Of a DNA stretch of 64,000 nucleotides, positions 17,477-26,387 are shown piece after piece (position 1 is the first letter of the stretch; each line of letters starts with the position of its first letter). The notes beneath the pieces are model-generated. The model did not search any database. It was not told the origin of the DNA and saw only the letters and a program-made list of their open reading frames with translations. The stretch lies in contig NZ_JYIT01000078.1 in assembly GCF_000956545.1 (NCBI RefSeq), positions 1 to 64,000 of the forward strand, read 5' to 3'. This DNA comes from Microbacterium azadirachtae. GTDB lineage: Bacteria; Actinomycetota; Actinomycetes; Actinomycetales; Microbacteriaceae. A program made the translations under genes and the position numbers.

Positions 17477-17519
17477 CTTGCTTCGTCGCCGCCCGATCCC
17501 TCGCCTGAAGAGTCTCCGC

Positions 17520-18992
17520 ATGGCCGTCTCCCTCACCACTGGCCGCCCCTGGCGCGTCATCCTCTCGTTCGCCGTCCCTCTGCTGATCGGCAACGTGGTG
17601 CAGCAGCTGTACCAGTTCGCCGATGCGATCGTGGTCGGCAGGCACCTCGGCGTCGACTCGCTCGCCGCCGTCGGCGCCACGGGCAGCCTGATCTTCCTGC
17701 TCATCGGCTTCGCCTGGGGTCTCTCCAGCGGGTTCGCGATTCCGACCGCCCAGTCTTTCGGAGCCTCCGACCACGCCGCCGTGCGCCGCTCGGTCGCCAC
17801 CGGCACGCTGCTGACGGCGGCGACGAGCATCGTGATCTCGATCGGCGCCCCCCTCATCACCGAGCCGCTGCTCCGACTGCTGCAGACGCCGCAGGTGCTG
17901 ATGCCCGAGGCGACCGTGTTCACCCAGGTCACCTTCATCGGCGGCAGCACGGTGATGTTCTTCAACTACCTCTCGGCGGTGATCCGCGCGATCGGAGACT
18001 CCCGCACGCCCCTCGTCTTCCTCACCGTCTCGTGCGCGCTGAACATCGTGCTCGTCATCCTCATGGTGGGCACTTTCGACTGGGGCGTCGCCGGCGCCGC
18101 CTGGGCCACCGTCGTCGCCCAGGGCGTCTCGGTGGCGCTCTGCCTCCTGTACGTGTGGCGGCGCCTGCCCGTGCTTCATGTGCGCCGGGCCGACTGGCGG
18201 ATCACCCGCTCCGACATCGTCGAGCACCTGCGCCTCGGCCTGCCGATGGGATTCCAGGCCTCGATCATCGCGATCGGCACGATCACCGTGCAGGTCGCCC
18301 TGAACATGCTCGGCCCCGACGCCGTGGCCGCCTACACCACGGCTTCGCGCGTGGACAGCATCGCGGTCGCGTTCCTCTCGTCGATCGGGCTCGCCGCGTC
18401 GATGTACGCGGCGCAGAACCTCGGCGGTCGCCGCCCCGACCGCATCCGCCGCGGCGTCGCGCAGGCGATCTGGATGGCGGTGATCACGGCGGTCGCGCTC
18501 GGCGCACTTCTGGTGCTGTTCGGCTCCTCGATGGTGCGCGTGTTCATCGGCGACGGATCCGACGAGGTCGTGCGGCTCGCCGCGCTCATGCTGCTGATCA
18601 ACGGGCTCAGCTACAGCGCCCTGGGCGTGCTCTTCGTGCTGCGCGGCGTGCTGCAGGGCCTCGGGCACACGCTGATCCCCACCATCACCGGCGTGATCGA
18701 GCTCATCATGCGCGTGGGCGCCGCCGTCGTGCTGGGGGCCCTCATCGGCTACCCCGGCGTCGCGCTCAGCAATCCGCTGGCGTGGTTCGGGGCGGCTGCG
18801 CTGCTCATCCCGGCGTACGTGAAGGCGCACCGCGAGCTCGCGACGATGCCTGTGGACCCGGTGGAGGTCACCCCGACCACGGCGATCCCCGTGGTCGGCC
18901 CGACCGATGGATCCATGGTGGTCGACGGGGTGTTCACCGCGCCCGTTCCGGTGGTGAAGAAGAGGCCGCGGCTCAAGGTCGGGCGCCGCTGA
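17520..18992 (+). CDS. MATE-family efflux transporter
   Basis: A 490-residue membrane protein with the 12-helix layout of MATE drug/sodium antiporters. Typical segments are FAVPLLIGNVVQQLYQFADAIVVGRHLG at the first helix and the repeat-related LRLGLPMGFQASIIAIGTITVQVALN at the start of the second half, near residue 237. It would expel cationic drugs or metabolites using an ion gradient; the substrate cannot be read from sequence. The start at ATG 17520 gives MAVSLTTGRPWRVIL; an upstream ATG would add a basic extension not expected in the family. The C-terminal 45 residues are a hydrophilic tail. Confidence 0.88.
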   Translation: MAVSLTTGRPWRVILSFAVPLLIGNVVQQLYQFADAIVVGRHLGVDSLAAVGATGSLIFLLIGFAWGLSSGFAIPTAQSFGASDHAAVRRSVATGTLLTAATSIVISIGAPLITEPLLRLLQTPQVLMPEATVFTQVTFIGGSTVMFFNYLSAVIRAIGDSRTPLVFLTVSCALNIVLVILMVGTFDWGVAGAAWATVVAQGVSVALCLLYVWRRLPVLHVRRADWRITRSDIVEHLRLGLPMGFQASIIAIGTITVQVALNMLGPDAVAAYTTASRVDSIAVAFLSSIGLAASMYAAQNLGGRRPDRIRRGVAQAIWMAVITAVALGALLVLFGSSMVRVFIGDGSDEVVRLAALMLLINGLSYSALGVLFVLRGVLQGLGHTLIPTITGVIELIMRVGAAVVLGALIGYPGVALSNPLAWFGAAALLIPAYVKAHRELATMPVDPVEVTPTTAIPVVGPTDGSMVVDGVFTAPVPVVKKRPRLKVGRR

Positions 18993-19122
18993 GGCGGCGC
19001 CGCGGAGATGCGTGCGACCCGGTGCCGCGCGCACCGATCTCGGCCAGGTGCTTGCGATGCGCGGGTCCGCGCGCGCAGTCTGGAGTCCCGGGGGGACGAC
19101 CGGCGTGCGAGGAGCTCCCCCC

Positions 19123-20028
19123 ATGACCCAGCGGATCATCCCCAACATCTGGTGCGCCGGCGACGCGGAGGAGGCGGGCGCCTTCTACGCCTCGGTGTTC
19201 GAGCGCGCGTCGGCGCAGGTCGTCGCGCGCTATCCGGAGGAGGGGCTGTCCGCGCGGCAGAGCGCGTTCGCGGGGCAGGCGCTCACCGTCGACGTCTCGA
19301 TCGGCGGCTACCGGCTCACCCTCATCAACGCGGGGGACGAGTTCTCGCCGACCTCGGCGATCTCGTTCGTCGTGTGCGTGGATCCGAGGGACTTCGGCGG
19401 TGACGAGGGCGCCGCTCGCGCGTGGATCAACCGCGCCTGGACCGCCCTCGGCGAGGACGGGCGCGTGCTGATGGACATCGGCGAGTACTTCTTCAGCGGA
19501 CTGTACGGGTGGGTCGAGGATCGCTACGGCGTGAGCTGGCAGCTGAAGCTGATGGACCCCGGTGCCGCCCCCGAACCCGCGATCATCCCCATGCTGGTGT
19601 TCGGCGGCCCCCTCCAGCGCAAGGCGGAGGAGGCGGTCGCCCTCTACGGCGAGCTGCTGCCTCCGTCGGGGATCGTGCGACAGGTGACGTACCCGGTGAC
19701 GGAGCCGCCGCATGTGGATGTGCCCATCACCTACACCGAGTTCCTGCTCGCGGGACAGCTCTTCGCGTCGTTCGACTCGCCGATCGACCGGGATCATCCG
19801 TTCACGCCGGGGGTGTCCCTGCAGATCGACTGTTCAGGGCAGGAGGAGATCGACCGGATCTGGAGCGCCCTGAGCGCCGTCCCCGAGGCCGAGCAGTGCG
19901 GCTGGCTCGTCGACCGGTTCGGGGTGAGCTGGCAGGTGGTCCCGGCGGAGCTGGGCGAGCTGATGCAGCGCCCGGACGCCTATGCGCACCTGATGCGGAT
20001 GAAGAAGATCGTCATCGCCGATCTCTGA
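19123..20028 (+). CDS. Tandem VOC/PhnB-type (glyoxalase fold) protein
   Basis: A 301-residue protein made of two PhnB/glyoxalase-fold repeats. The first runs from IIPNIWCAGDAEEAGAFYASVF to DRYGVSWQLKLMDP, the second from IIPMLVFGGPLQRKAEEAVALY to DRFGVSWQVVPAEL. The repeated RxGVSWQ signature marks the PhnB / 3-demethylubiquinone methyltransferase-like subgroup, often called VOC proteins. The specific reaction is unknown. GAGGAG lies about 9 nt before this ATG, so it is preferred over the longer frame that begins at 19012. Confidence 0.8.
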   Translation: MTQRIIPNIWCAGDAEEAGAFYASVFERASAQVVARYPEEGLSARQSAFAGQALTVDVSIGGYRLTLINAGDEFSPTSAISFVVCVDPRDFGGDEGAARAWINRAWTALGEDGRVLMDIGEYFFSGLYGWVEDRYGVSWQLKLMDPGAAPEPAIIPMLVFGGPLQRKAEEAVALYGELLPPSGIVRQVTYPVTEPPHVDVPITYTEFLLAGQLFASFDSPIDRDHPFTPGVSLQIDCSGQEEIDRIWSALSAVPEAEQCGWLVDRFGVSWQVVPAELGELMQRPDAYAHLMRMKKIVIADL

Positions 20029-20066
20029 CCGGATCCGGCCGCTCTCCCCTCACGGGGGGCACCAGG

Positions 20067-20432
20067 TCAGCGCACGGCGAGGAAGCCGAGCACTGCGCTC
20101 GCGACGGCCAGCACCGCCAGCACGATCGCCGGCGTCGCCGGCTCCTTGCGGCGCAGGTGCACGACGACGGCGCCGATCATGATGATCGCGATGCCGGTGC
20201 CGGCCAGCGGCGTGAGGATCGGGGCGATGCCGGTCGCGAGCGGCAGGATCAGTCCGATCGCGCCGACGACCTCCAGGGCCGCGATCGCCTTGATCGTCCC
20301 GGCCGAGAAGTCATCGGTCCAGGCCATCCCGCGCTCCGCGAGCACGGGCTTGGGCGTGAGCAGCTTCATGCCGCCCCCGCCGAGCATGGCGAGGGTGAGC
20401 AGCGCGTTGACGATCCACAGGGCGATGAGCAT
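20067..20432 (-). CDS. DoxX-family membrane protein
   Basis: A 121-residue four-helix protein. GGGGMKLLTPKPVLAERGMAWTDDFSAGTIKAIAALEVVGAIGLILP is the typical DoxX/DoxD pattern. Family members are linked to redox balance at the membrane, but the reaction is not known here. AAGGAA precedes the ATG. It diverges from an HxlR regulator and shares an inverted-repeat operator with it, so it is the likely target of that regulator. Confidence 0.85.
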   Translation of the reverse strand: MLIALWIVNALLTLAMLGGGGMKLLTPKPVLAERGMAWTDDFSAGTIKAIAALEVVGAIGLILPLATGIAPILTPLAGTGIAIIMIGAVVVHLRRKEPATPAIVLAVLAVASAVLGFLAVR

Positions 20433-20452
20433 CGGGTTCCTTCTTGTTATCG

Positions 20453-20471
20453 ATCGTTACCTCGTTACGAT
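20453..20471. promoter_or_regulatory. Probable HxlR operator
   Basis: ATCGTTACCTCGTTACGAT contains the inverted pair ATCGT/ACGAT and the direct pair GTTAC-CTC-GTTAC. It lies between the divergent doxX-like and hxlR genes in an A/T-rich patch. Confidence 0.6.
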
Positions 20472-20494
20472 CAGTAAGTAAAGGATGGAGCATC

Positions 20495-20977
20495 GTGGAG
20501 ACGCGTACAAAAGGCACATCCGTGTCACCGGCGCACAGTGCGGGAACTGACACGGCGACCGCCGGCACGGAGCGCGGTCCGGCGGCGCCCGCGGGCCTCG
20601 CCGAGTACGAGAACTCGTGCGAGGGCCGCCCCGGGGGTCCCGAGGCGGGGCGGATGATCCGCGACGTGCTCGACCGGGTGGGGGACAAATGGTCGCTGCT
20701 CGTCGTCGCGACGCTCGGCGCCGACGTGATGCGGTTCAGCGATCTGCTGCGCCACATCCCCGGGATCTCGCAGCGCATGCTCACTCTGACCCTGCGTCAG
20801 CTGGAACGCGACGGCCTCGTGATCCGCACGGCCTACGCCGAGGTCCCGCCGCGGGTGGAGTACCGGCTCACGGCGCTCGGCGCCACCTTCGTCGAGATCG
20901 CGCACACGATCGCGCAGTGGGCGATCGCGAACCACTCCACGATCGAGCAGTCCCGCGCCGATTACGACGCGCGCTGA
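20495..20977 (+). CDS. HxlR-family winged-helix regulator
   Basis: A 160-residue protein. After a 50-residue Ala/Thr-rich lead, the HxlR domain runs from MIRDVLDRVGDKWSLLVVATL through FSDLLRHIPGISQRMLTLTLRQLERDGLV to YRLTALGATF. The GTG at 20495 is chosen because GGAG lies 4 nt before it; an upstream ATG at 20444 lies inside the operator. A conserved cysteine (SCEG, just before the domain) could sense reactive electrophiles or oxidation, as in the HypR/YodB branch of HxlR regulators; that is inference. It probably controls the divergent DoxX gene. Confidence 0.85.
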   Translation: METRTKGTSVSPAHSAGTDTATAGTERGPAAPAGLAEYENSCEGRPGGPEAGRMIRDVLDRVGDKWSLLVVATLGADVMRFSDLLRHIPGISQRMLTLTLRQLERDGLVIRTAYAEVPPRVEYRLTALGATFVEIAHTIAQWAIANHSTIEQSRADYDAR

Positions 20978-20987
20978 CCGTCCTGGC

Positions 20988-21048
20988 TTTCGAAGCGCGC
21001 ACTTCGCCGGATCCTGGCGCGATTCACCGCACAGTGCGCGCTTCGAAA
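20988..21048. repeat. Palindromic element family C (61 bp)
   Basis: TTTCGAAGCGCGCACT and AGTGCGCGCTTCGAAA are perfect 16-bp inverted arms around a 29-nt centre that holds a GGATCC. It fills the gap between the convergent hxlR and acyl-CoA synthetase genes. No U-tract follows either arm. The arm sequence is unrelated to families A and B but the layout is the same. Confidence 0.8.
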
Positions 21049-21064
21049 CGGCCGGGGGCCGGCG

Positions 21065-22810
21065 TCAGCGGTGGTCGCGGTCGCGGTGCTGGCCCGACTC
21101 GTCGCCGGTCGCGACGCGCTCGGCCTCGCGGGCCCGCAGATCCACCCGGCGGATCTTGCCGGAGATCGTCTTCGGCAGCTCCGGCACGAACTCGATGATG
21201 CGCACCCACTGGTGCGGCGAGAGCTGACCGCGCGCGTGCGCGAAGATCGAGCCCGCGGTCGCCGCGAGGTCGTCGTGCGCGGACGCGGTCAGCAGCACGT
21301 ACGCCTTCGGCACGGCGAGGCGCGTCGGATCCGGGCTCGGCACCACGGCCGCCTCCACGACGTCCGGGTGCTCGAGCAGCACCGACTCGAGCTCGAACGG
21401 CGAGATCTTGTAGTCGGACGCCTTGAACACGTCGTCGGCGCGCCCCACGTACGTGAGGTATCCCTCGGCGTCGCGGGTCGCGATGTCGCCGGTGTGGTGG
21501 AAGCCTCCCTCGCGGGAACGCGCCGTGGCCTCCGGATCCGCGTAGTACCCCGCCATGAGGCCCAGCGGGCGCTCCGCCAGGTCGAGGCAGATCTCGCCCT
21601 CGGCCGCCCCGTCGGCGTCGCCGTCCACGCGGGCGCCGGTGACCGGATCCACCAGCACCACCGGGTATCCGGGCAGAGGGCGCCCCATGGACCCGTCCTT
21701 CACGACCTGCCCGGGGGAGTTGCCGACGCAGGCGGTCATCTCGGTCTGGCCGAAACCGTCGCGGATCGTGCCTCCCCAGGCGTCGCGCACGCGGCCGATC
21801 ACCTCCGGGTTGAGCGGCTCCCCGGCGCCGACGAGCTCGCGGGGCGGATGCGCGAGCCGGCCGAGATCCGCCTGGATCAGCATCCGCCACACCGTGGGCG
21901 GCGCGCAGAACGTGGTGACGCGGTGCTTCTCCATGACCTCCATGAGCGTGTTCGCGTCAAACCGGTCGTAGTTGTAGACGAACACGGTGGCCTCGGCGAG
22001 GAACGGCGCGTAGAAGCTCGACCAGGCGTGCTTCGCCCAGCCCGGCGACGAGATGTTGAGGTGCACGTCGCCCTCGCGCACTCCCAGCCACCACATGGTC
22101 GACAGATGCCCGACCGGGTAGGACACGTGGGTGTGCTGCACGAGCTTCGGGCGGCTCGTGGTGCCCGACGTGAAGTACAGCAGGCTCGTGTCGGTCGCCG
22201 GCGTCGGTGCATCGGGCTCGAAGGCGTCGGAGGCGCTCTCGGATGAGGAGAAGTCGTGCCAGCCGTCGGGGGCAGGGATCCCGGCGGCGTCGGACACGGC
22301 GATGCGCACGATCTCGGAGGGAAGGGCGGCGACCCGGTCCGCGAGGGATCCGAGGGTCACGATGCCGCGCGCCTCGCCCTTCTCCGCACGGTAGGCCAGA
22401 TCCGCGGGCGAGAGCAGGGTCGAGGTCGGGATCGCGACCGCGCCGATCTTGGTGAGTCCGAGCATCGTCTCCCACAGGTCGATCGTGTTGCCGAGCATCA
22501 CGATGACGTGGTCGCCGCGGCGGATCCCGAGCTGCTGCAGCCAGTTCGCCACCTGATCGGAGCGGCGCGCCAGTTCGCCGTACGTCCAGCTCCGGCTGCT
22601 GAGATCGGCCGCGACGATCTGCACCGCGGGGCGGTTCGGAGTCTCGCCGGCCACGACGTCGAACCACTCCAGGGCGAAGTTGAACTCGCGCAGCTCCGGC
22701 CAGCGGAACGTGGCGCGGGCGCCCGCGTAGTCGGTGGCGTGCGCGAGCAGAAGGTCGCGGGCGGAGCGGATCGCGGACGTCGCCGCGGTGGCGGAACGGG
22801 GCTGGCTCAT
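21065..22810 (-). CDS. AMP-forming acyl-CoA synthetase
   Basis: A 581-residue adenylate-forming ligase that activates a carboxylic acid as acyl-AMP and transfers it to CoA. Motifs in order: YFTSGTTSRPKLVQHTH (phosphate-binding loop), SPGWAKHAWSSFYAP, DGFGQTEMTACVGNSPGQ, GYYADPEATARSREGGFHHTGDIA, YVGRADDVFKASDYKISPFELESVL, and the C-terminal catalytic Lys in PKTISGKIRRVDLR. Overall layout is closest to acetyl/medium-chain synthetases. The chain length of the substrate cannot be fixed. The ATG at 22810 gives MSQPRSATA; a -10-like CAAGAT lies 6 nt upstream. Confidence 0.9.
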   Translation of the reverse strand: MSQPRSATAATSAIRSARDLLLAHATDYAGARATFRWPELREFNFALEWFDVVAGETPNRPAVQIVAADLSSRSWTYGELARRSDQVANWLQQLGIRRGDHVIVMLGNTIDLWETMLGLTKIGAVAIPTSTLLSPADLAYRAEKGEARGIVTLGSLADRVAALPSEIVRIAVSDAAGIPAPDGWHDFSSSESASDAFEPDAPTPATDTSLLYFTSGTTSRPKLVQHTHVSYPVGHLSTMWWLGVREGDVHLNISSPGWAKHAWSSFYAPFLAEATVFVYNYDRFDANTLMEVMEKHRVTTFCAPPTVWRMLIQADLGRLAHPPRELVGAGEPLNPEVIGRVRDAWGGTIRDGFGQTEMTACVGNSPGQVVKDGSMGRPLPGYPVVLVDPVTGARVDGDADGAAEGEICLDLAERPLGLMAGYYADPEATARSREGGFHHTGDIATRDAEGYLTYVGRADDVFKASDYKISPFELESVLLEHPDVVEAAVVPSPDPTRLAVPKAYVLLTASAHDDLAATAGSIFAHARGQLSPHQWVRIIEFVPELPKTISGKIRRVDLRAREAERVATGDESGQHRDRDHR

Positions 22811-22927
22811 GGAGCCATCTTGGTCCGGATGCGCCGCGGACGACAGCTTCGGAGCGCGATGTCCGCGGTGTCGGGGGCGGTTCCGCGGCAGACATCGCCC
22901 TCCGCAAGGAGAGGCGGTCATCCTCGC

Positions 22928-22933
22928 TACGCT
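22928..22933 (+). promoter_or_regulatory. Leaderless promoter of manA
   Basis: TACGCT, 6 nt, then ATG at 22940. Confidence 0.6.
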
Positions 22934-22939
22934 GGCAGG

Positions 22940-24115
22940 ATGACCGCCTCCTCCGAGCCCCTGTTCGTCGAGATCGCCAACGTCCCCCGCGACTACGCCT
23001 GGGGACGGATCGACGGCGTCGCCGGGGTGATGGGGGCCGCCGGCACCGGCGGCCCCGAGGCGGAGCTGTGGCTCGGGGCGCATCCCGGATCCCCGGCCCG
23101 TGCGGTCGACCCTGCGCCGTGGGCGACGCTCCTGGACTGGGAGCGCGAGAACGGCGAGCGGCTGCCGTTCCTGCTGAAGATCCTGGTGGCCGGCGGCCCG
23201 CTCTCGCTGCAGGCGCACCCCACCACCGCCCAGGCGCAGGCCGGATTCGCCGACGAGGACGCCCGCGGCATCCCCCTCGAGGCCGCGCACCGCAATTACA
23301 AGGACCCCTACGCCAAGCCCGAGCTCATCGTGGCGCTCGAGGACGGCTTCGAGGCGCTGTGCGGCTTCCGCCCCCTCGACGAGATCCTCGCCGACGTCGA
23401 CGCGCTCGCGGCGCGGTCCGGATCCGACGCGCTCGCCCCCTGGCGGGAGGTGCTGACCGGAGCCGACGGCCTGCGCGCGGGCTTCGCGTGGCTGCTGGGC
23501 GGAGGAGCGGGGGTGGATCTCGCGGTCGCGGCGCTCGTGGCCGCGGCCTCCGGCGATGGGAGCTTCGAGCTCGTCACCCGGCTCGCCGAGGCGTACCCGG
23601 GCGACCCCGGCATCGCGATCGCTCTGATGATGCGCCATGTGACGCTCGCCGCGGGCGAGTCGCTCTGGCTGCCCGCGGGCAACATCCACGCCTATCTGCG
23701 CGGTGCGGGCGTGGAGCTCATGGGGCCGAGCGACAACGTGCTGCGCGGAGGACTCACGCCCAAGCACGTCGACGTCGCCGAGTTGGAGCGGGTGCTGACG
23801 TTCTCCGCGTCGGACGACGACCACCTCGTGCCCGTCGAGCTCGCCGCTGACGTGCGCAGCTACCGGCCGCGGATCCACGCCTCGGGCGCGGATGTGCCGT
23901 TCGAGCTGCTCGCGGTCACCGGAGACGCGCGGCTGGAGCTCGCCGGCCCCTCGATCGCGGTCGCGACCGACGGCGCGTTCACGCTCTCCGCCGAGGATGC
24001 CGCCGAACCGGGCGCCGGAATCGAGGTGCGCCGCGGCGTCGCGCTCTTCGTGTCCCGCGCCGCGCGCGTGCAAGTGACCGGATCCGGGCGGCTCTGGGTC
24101 GCGACCGCCGGCTGA
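22940..24115 (+). CDS. manA: Mannose-6-phosphate isomerase, class I
   Basis: A 391-residue cupin enzyme interconverting mannose-6-phosphate and fructose-6-phosphate, feeding GDP-mannose for wall glycans and glycolipids. Zinc and active-site marks: LLKILVAGGPLSLQAHPTTAQA, the NYKDPYAKPELIVALEDGFEALCGFRP block and LPAGNIHAYLRGAGVELMGPSDNVLRGGLTPKHVDV. The start ATG follows a TACGCT -10 box by 6 nt. A longer upstream frame exists but lacks homology. Confidence 0.93.
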   Translation: MTASSEPLFVEIANVPRDYAWGRIDGVAGVMGAAGTGGPEAELWLGAHPGSPARAVDPAPWATLLDWERENGERLPFLLKILVAGGPLSLQAHPTTAQAQAGFADEDARGIPLEAAHRNYKDPYAKPELIVALEDGFEALCGFRPLDEILADVDALAARSGSDALAPWREVLTGADGLRAGFAWLLGGGAGVDLAVAALVAAASGDGSFELVTRLAEAYPGDPGIAIALMMRHVTLAAGESLWLPAGNIHAYLRGAGVELMGPSDNVLRGGLTPKHVDVAELERVLTFSASDDDHLVPVELAADVRSYRPRIHASGADVPFELLAVTGDARLELAGPSIAVATDGAFTLSAEDAAEPGAGIEVRRGVALFVSRAARVQVTGSGRLWVATAG

Positions 24116-24192
24116 GGCGCATCCCGCACGAGACGGAGGTGCACCCCGCAGGAAGCGGGAGCGGGGCGCGATCGCGACCGTCCGAGCCCCGG

Positions 24193-24198
24193 TAGCGT
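24193..24198 (+). promoter_or_regulatory. Leaderless promoter of the EamA transporter gene
   Basis: TAGCGT, 6 nt, then GTG at 24205. Confidence 0.6.
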
Positions 24199-24204
24199 GG
24201 GAAC

Positions 24205-25173
24205 GTGAAACCCTCCGTCTCCCGTCGCGTGCTCGGGCTGTCCGTCCCGGAATGGGCGCTCGTCGGGATCACGATGATCTGGGGCGGCACGTTCCTGGTC
24301 GTGCACACCGCCATGCAGCACTCGGGGCCGTGGTTCTTCGTGGGCTTCCGCTTCCTCGCCGCCGGCCTGTTCGCCGTGGCCGTCTTCTGGCGGTCGCTGC
24401 GCGGCATGACCTGGCGCGAGCTGGGCGCGGGCGCCGCGATCGGCGCCGCCATCTACGGCGGCTACGGACTGCAGACCGCGGGGCTGCAGACCATCGACTC
24501 GTCGACCAGCGCGTTCATGACCGCGTTCTACGTGCCGCTCGTGCCGCTGCTGCAGTGGCTCGTGCTGCGCAAGCCGCCCCGCGCGCTCACGCTGCTCGGC
24601 GCCGGACTCGCCTTCGTCGGGCTGCTTCTCGTCGCCGGCATCGGATCCCGCGGGGTCCAGCTCGGCACCGGCGAGATCCTCACGCTCATCAGCACGCTCC
24701 CGATCGCCGGCGAGATCATCCTGATCAGCCTCTTCGGCGGCAGGTTCGACGTGAGCCGGCTCACCGTCGTGCAGCTGCTGACCGCGTCGGTCCTGGGGTT
24801 CGCGACCATGCCCGTCGCCGGCGAACGGATCCCGGCCTTCGATCCCGTCTGGCTGTTCGCCGGGCTCGGCATGGGGCTGGCGAGCGGGCTCATCCAGCTC
24901 ACGATGAACTGGGCGCAGCGCTCGGTGTCGGCCACTCGCGCCACCATCATCTACACGGGCGAACCCGTGTGGGCGGGCGTGGTCGGGCGCATCGCCGGAG
25001 AGCGGATCCCGCCGCTCGCAATCCTGGGCGCCGGGCTCATCATCGCCGGCACGCTGCTCAGCGAGCTGCAGCCGCGACGCCGCGACGGCGGCACGGCCGA
25101 GGATCCGGATCCGGGCGGGATCGAGACCGCGGCGACGGAGGCGGGGGAGTCGGCACCCCGAGCAGGCGCCTAG
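24205..25173 (+). CDS. EamA/DMT-family transporter
   Basis: A 322-residue inner-membrane protein with ten predicted helices in two EamA repeats. The first repeat starts WALVGITMIWGGTFLVVHTAMQHSGPWFFVGFRFLAAG. The second ends in SATRATIIYTGEPVWAGVVGRIAGERIPPLAILGAGLIIAGTLLSE, a typical EamA finish. Members export amino acids, metabolites or drugs; the substrate here is unknown. The GTG start is 6 nt after a TAGCGT box. The last 40 residues are an acidic tail. Confidence 0.88.
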   Translation: MKPSVSRRVLGLSVPEWALVGITMIWGGTFLVVHTAMQHSGPWFFVGFRFLAAGLFAVAVFWRSLRGMTWRELGAGAAIGAAIYGGYGLQTAGLQTIDSSTSAFMTAFYVPLVPLLQWLVLRKPPRALTLLGAGLAFVGLLLVAGIGSRGVQLGTGEILTLISTLPIAGEIILISLFGGRFDVSRLTVVQLLTASVLGFATMPVAGERIPAFDPVWLFAGLGMGLASGLIQLTMNWAQRSVSATRATIIYTGEPVWAGVVGRIAGERIPPLAILGAGLIIAGTLLSELQPRRRDGGTAEDPDPGGIETAATEAGESAPRAGA

Positions 25174-25274
25174 GATCCCCCGCGTAGACTGGACGGGTCC
25201 GCCCGCATGTCGAGGCGGCGAGCCCGTCGATGCTGTTGCCCGGGCTCTCGAAGCCCAGGACCCGAGGATCCGTC

Positions 25275-25952
25275 ATGTCAGCCACCCGCACGCTCACGCT
25301 GCGTCACGTGCAGCTCGCGCGCGCAGCGTTCGCGGCGGTCGCGGCGCTCATGATCACGTTCTCCGCCGATCACTCGGCCATCGTCGGCCTCTCGGTGTTC
25401 AGCGGCTTCGCGCTCGTGACGGCGCTCATCCACATGCTCGCGGCCTGGCAGGTCGCGCCGGCGGGGTGGCGCTGGCCGTCGATCCTGCTCGCGGCGGTCT
25501 CCATCCTCACCGGCATGGCCGGGGGAGTGCCCGCCTGGCGCTCGACCCCGCTGTTCTTCGTGGTCGTCATCGCCTGGGGCGCGCTGACGGGCCTCATCGA
25601 GCTGATCGCGGGCCTGCGCGCCCGGCGCCTCGCGCGAACCGGATCCGCTCCGGTCGTCGTCGCCGACGGCGCCCGTGACGCGATCCTGGTCGGCTCGCTG
25701 GGCCTGGCGCTCGCGGTCGGCCTGCTGTGCGTGCCGACGACCTACGCGCTGCGCTATTCGATCGCCGAAGCCGGGTCGTTCACCCTGACCGGCATCACCC
25801 TCGCCGTGGGGATCTTCGGCGCCTACGCCGCGATCGTCGCGGTGTTCCTGGGCATCGCGGGCCTCAGCCCGCGCTCCCGCGCCTTCAAGGACGAGGGTGC
25901 AGACACCGCCGCCGCCGGGACGGCGCCGGCCGACAACGAAGGATCCGCATGA
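25275..25952 (+). CDS. HdeD/DUF308-like integral membrane protein
   Basis: A 225-residue protein with about six hydrophobic helices in hairpin pairs. The repeated style of helix pairs (LARAAFAAVAALMITFSADH, LLAAVSILTGMAGGVPAW, VIAWGALTGLIELIAGLRARRLAR) resembles HdeD/DUF308 proteins, but similarity is general. Function unknown. GAGGATCC precedes the chosen ATG. A TAGACT box at 25185-25190 would give an 80-nt leader. It overlaps the next membrane-protein gene by 4 bp (ATGA), forming a two-gene unit. Confidence 0.65.
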   Translation: MSATRTLTLRHVQLARAAFAAVAALMITFSADHSAIVGLSVFSGFALVTALIHMLAAWQVAPAGWRWPSILLAAVSILTGMAGGVPAWRSTPLFFVVVIAWGALTGLIELIAGLRARRLARTGSAPVVVADGARDAILVGSLGLALAVGLLCVPTTYALRYSIAEAGSFTLTGITLAVGIFGAYAAIVAVFLGIAGLSPRSRAFKDEGADTAAAGTAPADNEGSA

Positions 25953-26341
25953 CCGAGAAGACCAGGCGCCGGGATTTGTTCCGGCCGGTGCAGCTGATCG
26001 GGCTGTCGCTGCTGTGCGGCGTCTTCGCCGGAGCCGTCACCCTGATCGCGACCGGCGCCTTCACCGACAAGGTGATGCGCATGGTCGACAAGGGCACCTA
26101 CGCGGGCATCCCGCCGTGGAACCTGGCCTTCATCGTCACCGGGGGCATCTTCATCGCCGCCCTGCTGATCCTGTCGATCCTGATCCTCGCGGTCGACCCG
26201 GCCGACTTCTCGAAGCCGCACGACCGCCCGGTGCTCTACGACGCGGTCGACGACACGACCGAGGCCGCGGCGACCGGCACGGGCGAGGCGTCCGCGTCCG
26301 AGGCCTCCGGGACGGCGGAGGGCGACGCGCCGAAGGCGTGA
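25949..26341 (+). CDS. Two-helix membrane protein of unknown function
   Basis: A 130-residue protein. Two helices (near residues 14-36 and 58-82) flank a short extracellular turn with MRMVDKGTYAGIPPWN. The last 45 residues are an acidic Ala/Thr/Glu-rich tail. I recognise no characterised family. The ATG overlaps the stop of the preceding membrane-protein gene, so the two are probably co-translated and may work together. Confidence 0.7.
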   Translation: MTEKTRRRDLFRPVQLIGLSLLCGVFAGAVTLIATGAFTDKVMRMVDKGTYAGIPPWNLAFIVTGGIFIAALLILSILILAVDPADFSKPHDRPVLYDAVDDTTEAAATGTGEASASEASGTAEGDAPKA

Positions 26342-26387
26342 CCCGGGGAATAGCCGGCACCCGTCCTGCCTTGACCCCAGGGTGAGC

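Noticed and set aside
25207..25275. A possible second polycysteine leader (TGC TGT TGC codons) upstream of the DUF308-like gene
   Set aside because: The frame has no stop before the gene, no leaderless -10 spacing and no link to sulfur metabolism. The Cys run is probably accidental.
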